46,278 nucleotides of DNA from an uncultured bacterium (GCA_902761035.1 CACWIW010000012.1:1-46278), one strand, 5' to 3'. Counted from the first letter of the stretch, positions 34,101-43,428 are shown. Notes: generated from the letters alone by a model not told the origin. A program made the numbers and translations.

Positions 34101-35309
34101 ATGAACAAATGCGATTTCGACACCCTCCAGCAGCGTCGCGGGACGGCGAGCGTCAAGTGGGACGTGCTGTCCGATGACGAGACGCTGCCGTTGTGGGTGG
34201 CGGACATGGATTTCCGCGCCGCACCTGAGATTATCTCCGCTCTTCACGAACGGGTTGACTCAGGGGTTTTCGGCTATGCGCTTGCGCCTGAAAGCTGGCG
34301 CCAGAGCCTTGCAAGGTGGCTCGCCACACGGCACGACTGGACCATCGACACGAAATGGCTAGTCGAGGCGACGGGCGTGCTGCGCTCACTGGGTGCGGCG
34401 ATCGACGTGTTCTGTTCGAATGGCGACGGGATAATCATCCAGGCGCCTGCGTACTGTGGTTTTCTGGAGGTTATCCACGACCACGGCGTGGAGCTTTTGG
34501 AAAGTCCGCTGCGGCGCGTGCCGTCGCACGGAGAAGGGGACTTCTCATACGAAATGGATTTTGAGGATTTGGAGCGGAAGGCGTCAGACCCGCGCGCGAA
34601 GCTTTTTCTCCTCTGCAATCCGCACAACCCGGCGGGGCGGGCGTGGTCTGCCGACGAGCTTCGCCGCGCAGGCGAGATATGCCGTCGCCATGGCGTGTTC
34701 CTGCTGAGCGACGAGATCCACGCGGATCTGCAGATGCCGGGCTCGCGACACGTGCCTTACGCGAAGGTGGCGGAGGGGTTTGAGGATACGTTCATGACGT
34801 TCTGGTCCGCGACCAAGACGTTTAACCTGGCGGGGCTGCACGCATCGGTGGCGATCTGCGCTAATTCGAAGGTGCGTGACCGCATGCGCCGGATGCACAG
34901 CAAACACGGTACCGGTTACCTGAACACGTTCAGCTTCCTGGCGTCGTCAGTCGCCTGGGACAAATGCGCATACTGGCTTGACGAACTTCGCACCTACCTC
35001 CACGGCAACTATCTGGCGCTTGTGGGCTTCATCCGCGAACGGATGCCGAGTGTCCGGGTGGCCGACCTCGACGCCACGTATCTTGCCTGGCTGGACGTCA
35101 CGGCCCATGGCGTTCCGTCTTGGGAACTGGCCCAGCGTCTGGAGACCGAGGCGAAGGTCAAGTTGTCGCCCGGCGCGATGTTCCTGGAACCGGAGGGCGA
35201 ATCGTTCCTGCGGGTCAACCTCGCCTCGCCGCGTGCGATGCTGATGGAGGCGCTTGAGCGCTGTGCGCGGATGAAAGCCGGCAAGTCAATTTTAACTCAA
35301 CACAAATAA
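34101..35309 (+). CDS. MalY/PatB-family PLP enzyme (cystathionine beta-lyase type)
   Basis: A 402-residue fold-type I PLP enzyme of the MalY/PatB group, aminotransferase-like proteins that act mainly as cystathionine beta-lyases (C-S lyases). The PLP lysine is Lys239 in 'SATKTFNLAGLH'. Also seen are 'PLWVADMDF', which is characteristic of the group, 'CNPHNPAGR' and 'LSDEIHADL', and the 'FLRVNLASPR' C-terminal arginine that binds the substrate carboxylate. AAGGAG lies 15 bases before ATG 34101 but 9 bases before an in-frame TTG at 34095, which may be the true start. The next gene starts 12 bases after the stop, so the two may share a transcript, although no metabolic link is obvious. Confidence 0.9.
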   Translation: MNKCDFDTLQQRRGTASVKWDVLSDDETLPLWVADMDFRAAPEIISALHERVDSGVFGYALAPESWRQSLARWLATRHDWTIDTKWLVEATGVLRSLGAAIDVFCSNGDGIIIQAPAYCGFLEVIHDHGVELLESPLRRVPSHGEGDFSYEMDFEDLERKASDPRAKLFLLCNPHNPAGRAWSADELRRAGEICRRHGVFLLSDEIHADLQMPGSRHVPYAKVAEGFEDTFMTFWSATKTFNLAGLHASVAICANSKVRDRMRRMHSKHGTGYLNTFSFLASSVAWDKCAYWLDELRTYLHGNYLALVGFIRERMPSVRVADLDATYLAWLDVTAHGVPSWELAQRLETEAKVKLSPGAMFLEPEGESFLRVNLASPRAMLMEALERCARMKAGKSILTQHK

Positions 35310-35321
35310 GGAGTTCATATA

Positions 35322-36614
35322 ATGCAAAAATGCAGTAGGCGATCGTTTCTGAAACGCGCAGGCGGCGCAGTGGCGCTGCCCATGCTGGCACCGGCTTCCG
35401 CGCTGGGCCTCGACGGCAAGGTGGCGCCGTCCAATCGAATCGTGGTGGCCGGCATCGGACTCGGACGGCGCGGCGGCGGCGTGTTCCGCGGCTGGGTGCT
35501 CCCGGAGAAGGACGTGCAGTTCGTCGCGATCTGCGACGTGTGGAAGGAGCGCCGCGAGCGCATCAAGAAATGGGCCGACGCGCACTACGGCAACAAGGAC
35601 TGCAAGATGTACATCGACATGCGCGAAATGCTCGCGCGCAAGGACATCGACGCCGTCCACATCGCGACGGGTGACCGCTGGCACGCGCCCGCGTCCGTGC
35701 TCGCGATGCGCGCGGGCAAGGACGTGTACTGCGAAAAGCCGTCCGCGATGACGGTGCGCGAAGGACAGGCCGTCGTCGCGACGGCGCAGAAGTACGGCCG
35801 CATCTACCAGGCCGGCATCCAGCGTCTGAGCGAGCCGAACTTCATCGTGTGCAACGAGCTGCTGCGCCTCGGCCGCCTCGGCGAGGTGAAGAAGGTGTAC
35901 GCGCATCTCTATTTCGGCACGCCCCTCTACCTCCAGCGCAAGTGGCTCCCGGCGGAGAAGCAGCCGCCGCGCGAGGAGCTTGACTGGGACGCCTGGCTCG
36001 GGCCGTGTCCGTGGCGTCCGTACAACCACGACTACCTCACGCGCTGGGTGAGGCACTACGACTTCGGCACGAGCATCATCGGCGACTGGTGCTCCCACAC
36101 CTACGCGCAGTGCCACGACGCGCTTGGCATGGAGGCGACATCCCCGATCTTCTACCCGTCCATGCACATGGCGGAACCGAACGGCATGGCGCTCAAGTTC
36201 GCGAACGGCGTGGAGATGATCGCCGAACAGCGCGGCTGGCGCGGGACGTGCGGCGTGCGGTACGTGGGCAGCGAAGGCTGGGTGGCGTGCGCCGACGGCT
36301 ACACGCGTCCTGACGTGTCGCGTCCGTCGCTCCTCGCGGACTACAACAAGATCCTCGCGGACTACTGCGCGCGCACCGGCTACACCACGGAAAACCACAT
36401 GCGCCAGTTCTTCAACTCCGTGAAGTCGCGTACGAAGACCGTGGCGAACCCCGTTCTCATGCACCGCTCGATGACCTCCACGCACTGCGCGAACATCGCC
36501 CAGTGGCTGGGCCGCGACATGCACTGGGACCCCGTGAAGGAACAGTTTATCAACGACCCCGAGGCGAACCGCATGCTCTACCGCGCGCACCGCCCGGGCT
36601 GGCAGATCATTTAG
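35322..36614 (+). CDS. Tat-exported Gfo/Idh/MocA-family oxidoreductase
   Basis: A 430-residue NAD(P)-dependent sugar oxidoreductase of the Gfo/Idh/MocA family. The N-terminus carries a Tat signal ('CSRRSFLKRAGG', then a hydrophobic stretch to 'APASALG'), so it is exported folded, probably with its nucleotide bound, as is Zymomonas glucose-fructose oxidoreductase. The Rossmann opening is 'RIVVAGIGLGRRG', and the conserved 'CEKPSAM' carries Glu138-Lys139-Pro140. The C-terminal domain includes 'NFIVCNELLRLGRLGEVKKV' and 'DWCSHTYAQCHDALGM'-type segments. AAGGAG sits 8 bases before the ATG. Followed by DUF1080 and cytochrome genes, it likely oxidises a glycoside at C3. The substrate is unknown. 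Confidence 0.9.
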   Translation: MQKCSRRSFLKRAGGAVALPMLAPASALGLDGKVAPSNRIVVAGIGLGRRGGGVFRGWVLPEKDVQFVAICDVWKERRERIKKWADAHYGNKDCKMYIDMREMLARKDIDAVHIATGDRWHAPASVLAMRAGKDVYCEKPSAMTVREGQAVVATAQKYGRIYQAGIQRLSEPNFIVCNELLRLGRLGEVKKVYAHLYFGTPLYLQRKWLPAEKQPPREELDWDAWLGPCPWRPYNHDYLTRWVRHYDFGTSIIGDWCSHTYAQCHDALGMEATSPIFYPSMHMAEPNGMALKFANGVEMIAEQRGWRGTCGVRYVGSEGWVACADGYTRPDVSRPSLLADYNKILADYCARTGYTTENHMRQFFNSVKSRTKTVANPVLMHRSMTSTHCANIAQWLGRDMHWDPVKEQFINDPEANRMLYRAHRPGWQII

Positions 36615-36668
36615 AGTGTAAAGTGAAAAGTGTAAAGTGTAAAATGAAGAGTGTAAGAAGAGTGAGAG
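36613..36668 (+). repeat. AGTGTAAAG-type tandem repeat block
   Basis: The spacer between the oxidoreductase and DUF1080 genes consists mostly of imperfect GTGTAAAGTG / GTGTAAAATG / GTGTAAGAAG units. The style matches 16272-16291. GAGAGGT at its end lies about 8 bases before ATG 36679 and may serve as ribosome binding site. Confidence 0.7.
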
Positions 36669-36678
36669 GTAAGCTGAA

Positions 36679-39039
36679 ATGAAAAGATTTCTTATGAGTT
36701 TTGCTCTTGTGTGCGCCTGCGTGGCGGGTGCGCTGGAGGGACCGTCCGTTTACAAGATGACCGAGGCGCAGCTGCTGGACGTGGCGAAGGCCGGTGCGCT
36801 CGACGACCGCATGACGGCGTGTCAGGAACTGGCGCACCGCGGCACGGCGGCGAGCGTCCCCGTACTTTCGGAGATGCTGAAGAGCGGCGAGCCGTCGGTG
36901 TTCCATTCCGCGCTCTACGCGCTTCAGAACATCCCGGGCGCGGAGGTGGACGCCGCATTGGCTGCGGCCGAAGCGCAGGCACCGGAAGCTAAGCGCCAGG
37001 CGATCGCTCACGTGCGTGCCGCACGCGCCGGGAAGGTGTTCGCCCTTGAAAAGTACGCCGGCGCGACGGAGGCGCTGACCGCGTTCCCGCCCAAGACCGC
37101 GATCCGGAGCGGCGACATGTCCGCGTTCCCCGCGCTCGTGGAGGCGGCGTCCGGTACCGGACGCAACGCCGTGCAGGCCCGCTTCCAGCTCGCCGGGTTT
37201 CCCAACGCGGCGGCGGACGCCAAGCTGATGGAACTCGCACGCGGCGGCGACGCGAAGAAGGCGCGTCTCGCGCTCGGCGTGCTCGGCGAGCGCCGCGCCC
37301 GCGCGGTGATGCCGCAGATTCTGGCGCTGGCGCGCGCGACGAAGGACGACCGCCTGCGCATCGAGGCGTTCAAGGCCCTCGCGCAGATCGGCGACGCGAA
37401 GCGCGACCTTCCGGCGATGCTGTCGCTCCTCGCGGAAATGCCGGAAGAGGATCGCCTCGCCGGCGCAATCGTCCGCATGGCCTCGCGCGAGTTCATGCCC
37501 GAGCGGAAGCCGATCAAGGTGATCGACGCGAAGTTCGGCAATTTCGCGGCGGGACGCGTGGCGGACGTGAAGCTGATGGTCGATTCGCTGATCGAGGCCG
37601 GTTCGACGGAGATCATGGCCGGCTGCCGTCTTGTGGGACGCGGCGGCTTCCACAGCGACCCCGCGCCGGGAATGACCAAGGAACTGCGCATCGCCTACGT
37701 CGTGGGCAACGGGCCGGTACAGCGCCAGACGGTGCCCGACAGCACGATCCTTTCCTTCGGCGAGAGCTCGCTCCCGGAATGCGTGGCAAAGCCGCTCGTC
37801 GAGGCGGCGCTGCGCGCGAAGGGAACGGCGCGCACGGCGCTGACGGGCATCGTGGGCGCGCTTGAGCGCCGCGGGCGCGTGCCGGGTTCGGACGCCGTGC
37901 TGTTCCGTCCGATCTTCAACGGCAAGGACCTCGACGGGTGGAAGCAGGACGCGAACTTCTTCTACGCGAAGGACGGCGTGCTCGTGGGCGAGTCGACGCC
38001 CGAGAAGCCGTGCAAGAAGAGCCAGTACCTCGTCTACGCAAAGGAGAAGCTCGCGGACTTCGAGCTGCGCGGCTCGTTCCGCCTGAGCAAGTCCGCCAAC
38101 TCCGGCATACAGGTGCGCAGCACCGACAGCACGACCACCGACACCGGCTATCAGGCGGACATGAACGGCTCCGGCTCCATCGTGGGCTATTTCTACTGCA
38201 CCGGACAGCACCTCGTGGGCAAGCGCGGATGCAACGTGGTGCTCGCGCCCGACGGACGCAAGAGCGAGGAGGCTTTCGCCGATGACAAGTCCATCCAGGA
38301 CGTCTACCGCGTCGGCGAGTGGAACGACATCCGCGTCGTCGCAAAGGGCAACATCCTCGCGATGTGGGTCAATGGCGTGCGCACGGTCACGGTGGCCGAC
38401 GCGCGCCCGGAGTTCCTGCCCGCGACGGGGTACATCTCCATCCAGCTGCACCAGGGACATCCGATGAAGGTCGAGTTCCGCGACCTGCGCGTGCGCACGG
38501 ACTCGGTGGAGCTCGACCCCAACCTCGAGAACGCGCTTCGCAAGAAAATGGATGCGCTCGAGTTCGGCGGCGCGCCGTCGTTCGAGGGAGCGGAGTGGAT
38601 CTGGCACAAAGCGGCGCAGAACAAGGACGGCGCAAAGGTCGCGTTCCGGGCCGAACTCGAACTGCCTCCGGGTCAGATCGACAAGTCGGCGCTGATCTTC
38701 TCCTGCGACGACTCCGCCGTGTTCTCCGTGAACGGCAAGGAAGTGGGCTGGCAGAACAACGGCAAGCTCTGGATGACGCCGACGGCCGTGATCGGCCCGT
38801 CGCGCACGAACCTCGTGCCGGGGAAGAACGTGATCGAAGTGGCCGCCGAGAACAACCTCGGCTGCGCAGCCTTCCTCGCGATGATCGAAGTGACGTACGC
38901 CGACGGTCGCATCGTGCGCTTCCCCACGAACGGACGCGGGTGGAAGGCGTCAGTCGACGGCAAGGCGTTTGAGCAACCCCAGGTGGTATGCCCCTACGGC
39001 TCCGCTCCTTATGGAAAATTCAACACAGAAGGGAAGTAG
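36679..39039 (+). CDS. Exported HEAT-repeat plus DUF1080 (3-keto-glycoside hydrolase/lyase) protein
   Basis: A 786-residue exported protein. A signal peptide ends near residue 19 ('CVAGALEG'). Residues about 30-300 are HEAT-like helical repeats ('SVPVLSEMLKSGEPSVFHSALYALQNI'-type). A DUF1080 (3-keto-disaccharide hydrolase) domain follows at about 410-607: 'FRPIFNGKDLDGWK', 'SQYLVYAKEKLADFELRGSF', 'NSGIQVRS', 'GEWNDIRVVAKGN'. A C-terminal beta-sandwich (about 635-782) resembles the N-terminal domain of bacterial alpha-rhamnosidases, with 'AEWIWHKAA' and 'SCDDSAVFSVNGKEVG'. DUF1080 proteins cleave 3-keto-glycosides made by Gfo/Idh/MocA oxidoreductases. The upstream Tat-exported oxidoreductase fits as its partner. 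It ends 3 bases before the cytochrome gene, so the two are co-transcribed. Confidence 0.88.
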   Translation: MKRFLMSFALVCACVAGALEGPSVYKMTEAQLLDVAKAGALDDRMTACQELAHRGTAASVPVLSEMLKSGEPSVFHSALYALQNIPGAEVDAALAAAEAQAPEAKRQAIAHVRAARAGKVFALEKYAGATEALTAFPPKTAIRSGDMSAFPALVEAASGTGRNAVQARFQLAGFPNAAADAKLMELARGGDAKKARLALGVLGERRARAVMPQILALARATKDDRLRIEAFKALAQIGDAKRDLPAMLSLLAEMPEEDRLAGAIVRMASREFMPERKPIKVIDAKFGNFAAGRVADVKLMVDSLIEAGSTEIMAGCRLVGRGGFHSDPAPGMTKELRIAYVVGNGPVQRQTVPDSTILSFGESSLPECVAKPLVEAALRAKGTARTALTGIVGALERRGRVPGSDAVLFRPIFNGKDLDGWKQDANFFYAKDGVLVGESTPEKPCKKSQYLVYAKEKLADFELRGSFRLSKSANSGIQVRSTDSTTTDTGYQADMNGSGSIVGYFYCTGQHLVGKRGCNVVLAPDGRKSEEAFADDKSIQDVYRVGEWNDIRVVAKGNILAMWVNGVRTVTVADARPEFLPATGYISIQLHQGHPMKVEFRDLRVRTDSVELDPNLENALRKKMDALEFGGAPSFEGAEWIWHKAAQNKDGAKVAFRAELELPPGQIDKSALIFSCDDSAVFSVNGKEVGWQNNGKLWMTPTAVIGPSRTNLVPGKNVIEVAAENNLGCAAFLAMIEVTYADGRIVRFPTNGRGWKASVDGKAFEQPQVVCPYGSAPYGKFNTEGK

Positions 39040-39042
39040 TCG

Positions 39043-41958
39043 ATGAGGCGAGGATGGATGCCCGGAACGACGATCGCTTCGCTGCTTGTCTCGGTTGTAG
39101 CGTTCGTCAGCGTGTCGTTTGCGGCCGTGCCAGGGAAATCTGCGCCGTTCCGCATCGAAGCGGAGAAGGGCGAGATGCTGCCCGACGCCAAAGGCGAAAA
39201 GGCCGGTCCGTACAACAAGATACCGGGCACGTCCGGCGGCTCGATCCTCGCGTTCTTCAGGGACGGCAAGGGCGTGCGGTACGGCAAGGTGCCGGCGGCG
39301 AAATGGCTTGTCATTGCGTTCTCCACGGACAACGGCGGCAAGGACGCAACGGTGCAGTTCTTCGACGGCGACAAGCACCTCGGCGACGTCGTGTTCCCCG
39401 ATACCGGCGACTTTCACCGGATTGATGATGTAGAGATCGCAAAGCTCGCCATTCCCGCCGGCGCCGACCTGCGCATTGTCGCACCAAAACTTCCCGTGAA
39501 CATCGACTACATAGACCTCTACGACACGGACGAGAAGCCGGTCGTTTCCGGTCTGCGTCCGCCCGCACCGCCCGTCGCGGAGCTGCGCGAGAAGCTGTTC
39601 GCCGGGGAGTACGGCAACGTCGAGGAAATCCTGTTTGCCACGCGCACGCACCGTCGCGAACACTGGTACGCCAACTTCGGCTACTACTGCTACGGCTCCA
39701 GCCACACGATCCTCAACAGGCAGGGGCGGCTCGTCGCGTACAACATCCGCACCAAGTCGTTCCGCACGCTCCTCGAGGACGTCGCGGGCGCGGTGCGCGA
39801 CCCGTGCGTCCACTACGACGGCAAGCAGATCGTGTTCTCGTACCGCCCCGGCAACGAGCAGCGCTACCATCTCTTCACCATCAACGCGGACGGCACCGGC
39901 CTCAAGCAGCTCACGTTCGGCGAGTACGACGACATCGAGCCCGCATGGCTCCCGGACGGCGACATCATCTTCGTCTCGGGCCGCGCGCGTCGCTGGGTGA
40001 ACTGCTGGCTCACGCAGGTGGCCACCATCTACCGCATGAAGCCGGACGGCTCCGGCATCCGGATGCTCTCCGCCAACATCGAACACGACAACACGCCCTG
40101 GCCGCTTCACGACGGGCGCATCGCCTACATGCGCTGGGAGTACGTGGACCGCCGCCAGGTGACGTTCCACCACCTCTGGACGATGAACCCCGACGGCACG
40201 CAGCACCAGATCCTTCAGGGCAACACCTACGCGGGCAGCGTGTACATCGACGCCAAGCCGATCCCCGGCTCCGATGACATCGTTCTCATCGACTCCCCCG
40301 GCCACGGCAGGATGGAGCACGGCGGCTACCTCAGTATCCTCTCCGCGAAGTCCGGCCCCGACAACCGCGCCAACATCCGCCACGTATCGCCTGTGCAGTG
40401 CTACGACCCGTGGGCGTTCTCGCCGGAGCTCTTCATGGCGACGGACGGCGACGAGGTGTTCCTCATGAACAGTCGCGGGAAGAAGGAGACGCTGTTCACG
40501 CTCCCGCGCGAGTTCACCGTGTTCGAGGGCGCGAGCGACGGCGGGTCGCGCATCAGCGAGCCGCGTCCGCTCATGCCGCGTCCGCGCGAGCGCATCCTCG
40601 CCGACCGCACCGACCTCAAGTCAAAGACCGGCGAGTTCTATCTTGAGAACGTGATGATCAGCCGTAGCCTCGACGGCGTGAAGCCCGGCACGATCAAGAA
40701 GCTGATGATTATGGAATCCCTGCCGAAGCCGATCAACTACACGGGCGGCATGGACCCGCTCACGTACGGCGGATCGTTCACGCTCACGCGCTATCTCGGC
40801 ACCGTGCCGGTGGAGTCGGACGGCAGCGCCTACTTCAAGGCACCGGCGTTGCGGTCGCTCTTCTTCATCGCCCTCGACGCGGAAGGACGCGCCGTGAAGC
40901 GGATGCAGAGCTTCACGCAGGTGATGCCGGGCGAGCGTCAGGGATGCGTGGGCTGCCACGAGAAGAAGACGGAGAACACCGTTCGTCGCGCCGCCACGGT
41001 ATCGAAGGCGCTCTCGCGCGGTCCGTCGGAGATCGACGCATCCGGCCTCGTCGTCGACGTGGCGGACTTCCCGCGCGACATGCAGCCGGTCCTTGACCGC
41101 TCGTGCGTGAAGTGCCACAACCCCGACAAGCGCTGCGGGAACGTGGACCTCTCCGGCGACCACGGCCCGATGTTCTCGATGGCGTACTACAACCTCATCG
41201 CGCACAACCAGGTGCTGGACGGCCGGAACTCTTCGCGGAGCGACTGGCCACCCTACGAGCGCGGCAGCGGGGGGAGTCCGCTCATGGAGAAGATCTCCGG
41301 CAAGCACCACGGGGCCACAGTGACGCCCGCCGACCGCAGGACGGTGATGGCGTGGCTCGACGGCTCCGCGCCGTACCCCGGCACGTACGCCGCGCTTGGC
41401 TGCGGTTCCATCGGCGGCTACTTCCAGAACAAGCAGGTGATGAACAACGACCGCAAGCGCGCGAAGTCCATGGCCGCGCAGGCCGTGATCGCGAAGCGCT
41501 GCGATTCCTGCCACACGGGCGGGATGCGCCTGCCGCACTACCTCTCGGACGAAAACGGCATCAGTTTCTGGACTCCGAACTGGAACGACCCGCGCCTCAC
41601 GAAGTGGCACCGCCACCTGCTCTTCAACCTGTCGCGTCCCGAGAAGTCGCTCTTCCTCAAGGCGCCGCTTGCGAAGGAGGCGGGCGGCTTCGGCATGGGC
41701 AAGTCCGGTAAGGCCGTGTTCAAATCTACGGACGATCCCGACTACAAGGCGATTCTCGCGATGATCCAGGACGGCAAGGACGTGCTGGAGAAGGTGAAGC
41801 GCTTCGACATGCAGGGGTTCCGTCCGCCCAAGCAGTATCTGCGCGAGATGATGCGCTACGGCGTGCTGCCCGCGACCTTCGACCTCGACAACGAACCCGT
41901 CGATCCGTACGCCCTCGACCGCCGCTACTGGGCGCTCGACTGGACGCAGCTCAATTAG
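39043..41958 (+). CDS. Exported triheme cytochrome c, hydrazine-synthase-alpha-like, with beta-propeller
   Basis: A 971-residue exported protein. The signal peptide ends near residue 28 ('VSVSFAA'). An N-terminal beta-sandwich (about 30-165) resembles carbohydrate-binding modules. A TolB/PD40-like beta-propeller follows ('LFTINADGTGLKQLTFGEYDDIEPAWLPDGDI'-type blades, about 190-510), then a region resembling the hydrazine synthase alpha middle domain (about 530-640). Three CXXCH c-type heme sites are Cys635-His639, Cys688-His692 and Cys820-His824. Such proteins are common in Planctomycetes and relatives, mostly of unknown role. The AAGGGAAG ribosome binding site overlaps the end of the DUF1080 gene. 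It could take electrons from the Gfo-type oxidoreductase or be a docking scaffold. The redox link is inference. Confidence 0.85.
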   Translation: MRRGWMPGTTIASLLVSVVAFVSVSFAAVPGKSAPFRIEAEKGEMLPDAKGEKAGPYNKIPGTSGGSILAFFRDGKGVRYGKVPAAKWLVIAFSTDNGGKDATVQFFDGDKHLGDVVFPDTGDFHRIDDVEIAKLAIPAGADLRIVAPKLPVNIDYIDLYDTDEKPVVSGLRPPAPPVAELREKLFAGEYGNVEEILFATRTHRREHWYANFGYYCYGSSHTILNRQGRLVAYNIRTKSFRTLLEDVAGAVRDPCVHYDGKQIVFSYRPGNEQRYHLFTINADGTGLKQLTFGEYDDIEPAWLPDGDIIFVSGRARRWVNCWLTQVATIYRMKPDGSGIRMLSANIEHDNTPWPLHDGRIAYMRWEYVDRRQVTFHHLWTMNPDGTQHQILQGNTYAGSVYIDAKPIPGSDDIVLIDSPGHGRMEHGGYLSILSAKSGPDNRANIRHVSPVQCYDPWAFSPELFMATDGDEVFLMNSRGKKETLFTLPREFTVFEGASDGGSRISEPRPLMPRPRERILADRTDLKSKTGEFYLENVMISRSLDGVKPGTIKKLMIMESLPKPINYTGGMDPLTYGGSFTLTRYLGTVPVESDGSAYFKAPALRSLFFIALDAEGRAVKRMQSFTQVMPGERQGCVGCHEKKTENTVRRAATVSKALSRGPSEIDASGLVVDVADFPRDMQPVLDRSCVKCHNPDKRCGNVDLSGDHGPMFSMAYYNLIAHNQVLDGRNSSRSDWPPYERGSGGSPLMEKISGKHHGATVTPADRRTVMAWLDGSAPYPGTYAALGCGSIGGYFQNKQVMNNDRKRAKSMAAQAVIAKRCDSCHTGGMRLPHYLSDENGISFWTPNWNDPRLTKWHRHLLFNLSRPEKSLFLKAPLAKEAGGFGMGKSGKAVFKSTDDPDYKAILAMIQDGKDVLEKVKRFDMQGFRPPKQYLREMMRYGVLPATFDLDNEPVDPYALDRRYWALDWTQLN

Positions 41959-41960
41959 AA

Positions 41961-41974
41961 TCCGCGCAAGCGGA
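41961..41974 (+). terminator. Small hairpin after the cytochrome gene
   Basis: TCCGC and GCGGA form a 5-bp stem with a GCAA tetraloop, directly after the stop. The following bases are AAAATT rather than a T-run, so terminator activity is doubtful. Confidence 0.3.
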
Positions 41975-41981
41975 AAATTAT

Positions 41982-41989
41982 GGTAGAAT
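41982..41989 (+). promoter_or_regulatory. -10 element of the ROK-like kinase gene (GG-TAGAAT)
   Basis: GG followed by TAGAAT at 41984-41989, 44 bases before the ATG. No -35 is visible at the usual spacing. The AAAGGA ribosome binding site is at 42021-42026. Confidence 0.45.
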
Positions 41990-42033
41990 ATTAACTCATC
42001 ACACAGCCAGAAAGGCATAGAAAGGAACAAATC

Positions 42034-43428
42034 ATGGCAACTAAGAAGAAATGCGAATGTGGATGCGGCGTGGACGTCGGCTTCCAGGCACCGCTTAAGG
42101 CGCTCAACTTCCTGCGGGCGAAGGCACAGGAGGGGGCTGCGCAGACAGTGGCTATCGCGTGGGAGCGCGAGGACGGACACATCTACCGCTACGATGTGAC
42201 GCTCCCGAAGCGCATCCATCCCACTATGCTGCCTGGCGTGCGGCACCTCGTTGAGCGCGTGGTGAAGTTCGTCCTCTGGAGCGCGGGCGGCTGGAAGCTC
42301 TACCTCTCGGGCCCGGACGAGATCGTCAAGCCCATCGCGCAGGCGTACACGAAGAAAGGCGCACGCGCGTTCGACTACGCATTCTTCAACGACCTCTACG
42401 GACGTCCGGTCGAGACGGTGATCCTCCCGCTCAAGAAGATGCCTGTCACGTGCGAGCGCGAGGTGTTGGTGAAGGGCAACACCAACGGCAACCGCATCGG
42501 CTTCGACCTCGGCGCGAGCGACTTCAAGATCTCGGCGCTCAAGCGCGGGAAGGTCGTGTTCTCCAAGGAGTTCCCGTGGGATCCGCGTCCGCAGTCCGAC
42601 CCCGACTACCACTACGAGAAGCTCTCCGCCGGCCTTGAGGCGGCTGCCGCCGCGCTGGGCGGGAAGGTCGACGCGATCGGCGGCTCCTCTGCCGGCACGT
42701 TCGTGGGCAAGAAGCTCGGCGTCGCCTCGCTCATCCGCGGCGTCAAGGAGAAGAACCCGTCCAAGTACGAGATCGCGCAGAACCTCTTCGCCCGCGTCGA
42801 GGACGAGTGGAAGTGTCCGTTCGAGGTGTTCAACGACGGCGACGTCACCGCGCTCGCAGGCGCGATCACGATGAAGCGCACGGGCATCCTCGGCGTCGCG
42901 ATGGGTTCGAGCGAGGCCGTTGGCTACATCAACCAGAACGGCGCGCTCACGGGCCGCATCAGCGAACTCGCGTTCGCGCCGGTGGACCTCAACCCCAACG
43001 CGGGCGTGTGCGAGTGGAGCAAGGATTTCGGCGTGGGCGCGATGTACTTCTCGCAGCAGGCCGTCAACTTCCTCGCGTGCCGCTACGGCATGAAGTTCCC
43101 CAAGACGATGAAGCTGCCCGAGCGCCTGAAGGTGGTCCAGGCCGCGATGGAGAAGCGCGAGGAGATCGCTCTGAAGATCTACCTCATGATCGGACGCTAC
43201 CTCGCGAACGCGGCGGCGTGGTACCGCGAGTTCTACGACTACTCGAACCTGATGATCCTCGGGCGCGTGACGAGCGGCTTCGGCGGCGACATCATCCTCA
43301 ACACGGCCCGCATGGGACTCGAGGCGATCGACCCGTTGCTCGCGGAGCAGATCGACATCTTCATGCCCGACGAGAAGGCGCGCCGCCTCGGACAGTCCGT
43401 GGCCGCCGCGCAGATTCCGACCATTTGA
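42034..43428 (+). CDS. ROK-like sugar kinase / ASKHA-fold protein
   Basis: A 464-residue protein with the ROK/hexokinase-like ATPase fold. 'RIGFDLGASDFKISAL' is the phosphate-1 strand-turn, 'AIGGSSAGTFVGKKL' the sugar-side strand, 'VFNDGDVTALAGA' holds the likely catalytic Asp ('NDGD'), and 'GILGVAMGSSEAVGYI' is the phosphate-2 motif. About 150 residues precede the ROK core, and the N-terminus is Cys-rich ('CECGCG', Cys7, Cys9, Cys11). The usual ROK zinc motif (CxCGxxGC) is not seen after the catalytic Asp. AAAGGA is 7 bases before the ATG. It may phosphorylate a sugar released outside the cell, but neither substrate nor catalytic competence is certain. Confidence 0.75.
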   Translation: MATKKKCECGCGVDVGFQAPLKALNFLRAKAQEGAAQTVAIAWEREDGHIYRYDVTLPKRIHPTMLPGVRHLVERVVKFVLWSAGGWKLYLSGPDEIVKPIAQAYTKKGARAFDYAFFNDLYGRPVETVILPLKKMPVTCEREVLVKGNTNGNRIGFDLGASDFKISALKRGKVVFSKEFPWDPRPQSDPDYHYEKLSAGLEAAAAALGGKVDAIGGSSAGTFVGKKLGVASLIRGVKEKNPSKYEIAQNLFARVEDEWKCPFEVFNDGDVTALAGAITMKRTGILGVAMGSSEAVGYINQNGALTGRISELAFAPVDLNPNAGVCEWSKDFGVGAMYFSQQAVNFLACRYGMKFPKTMKLPERLKVVQAAMEKREEIALKIYLMIGRYLANAAAWYREFYDYSNLMILGRVTSGFGGDIILNTARMGLEAIDPLLAEQIDIFMPDEKARRLGQSVAAAQIPTI

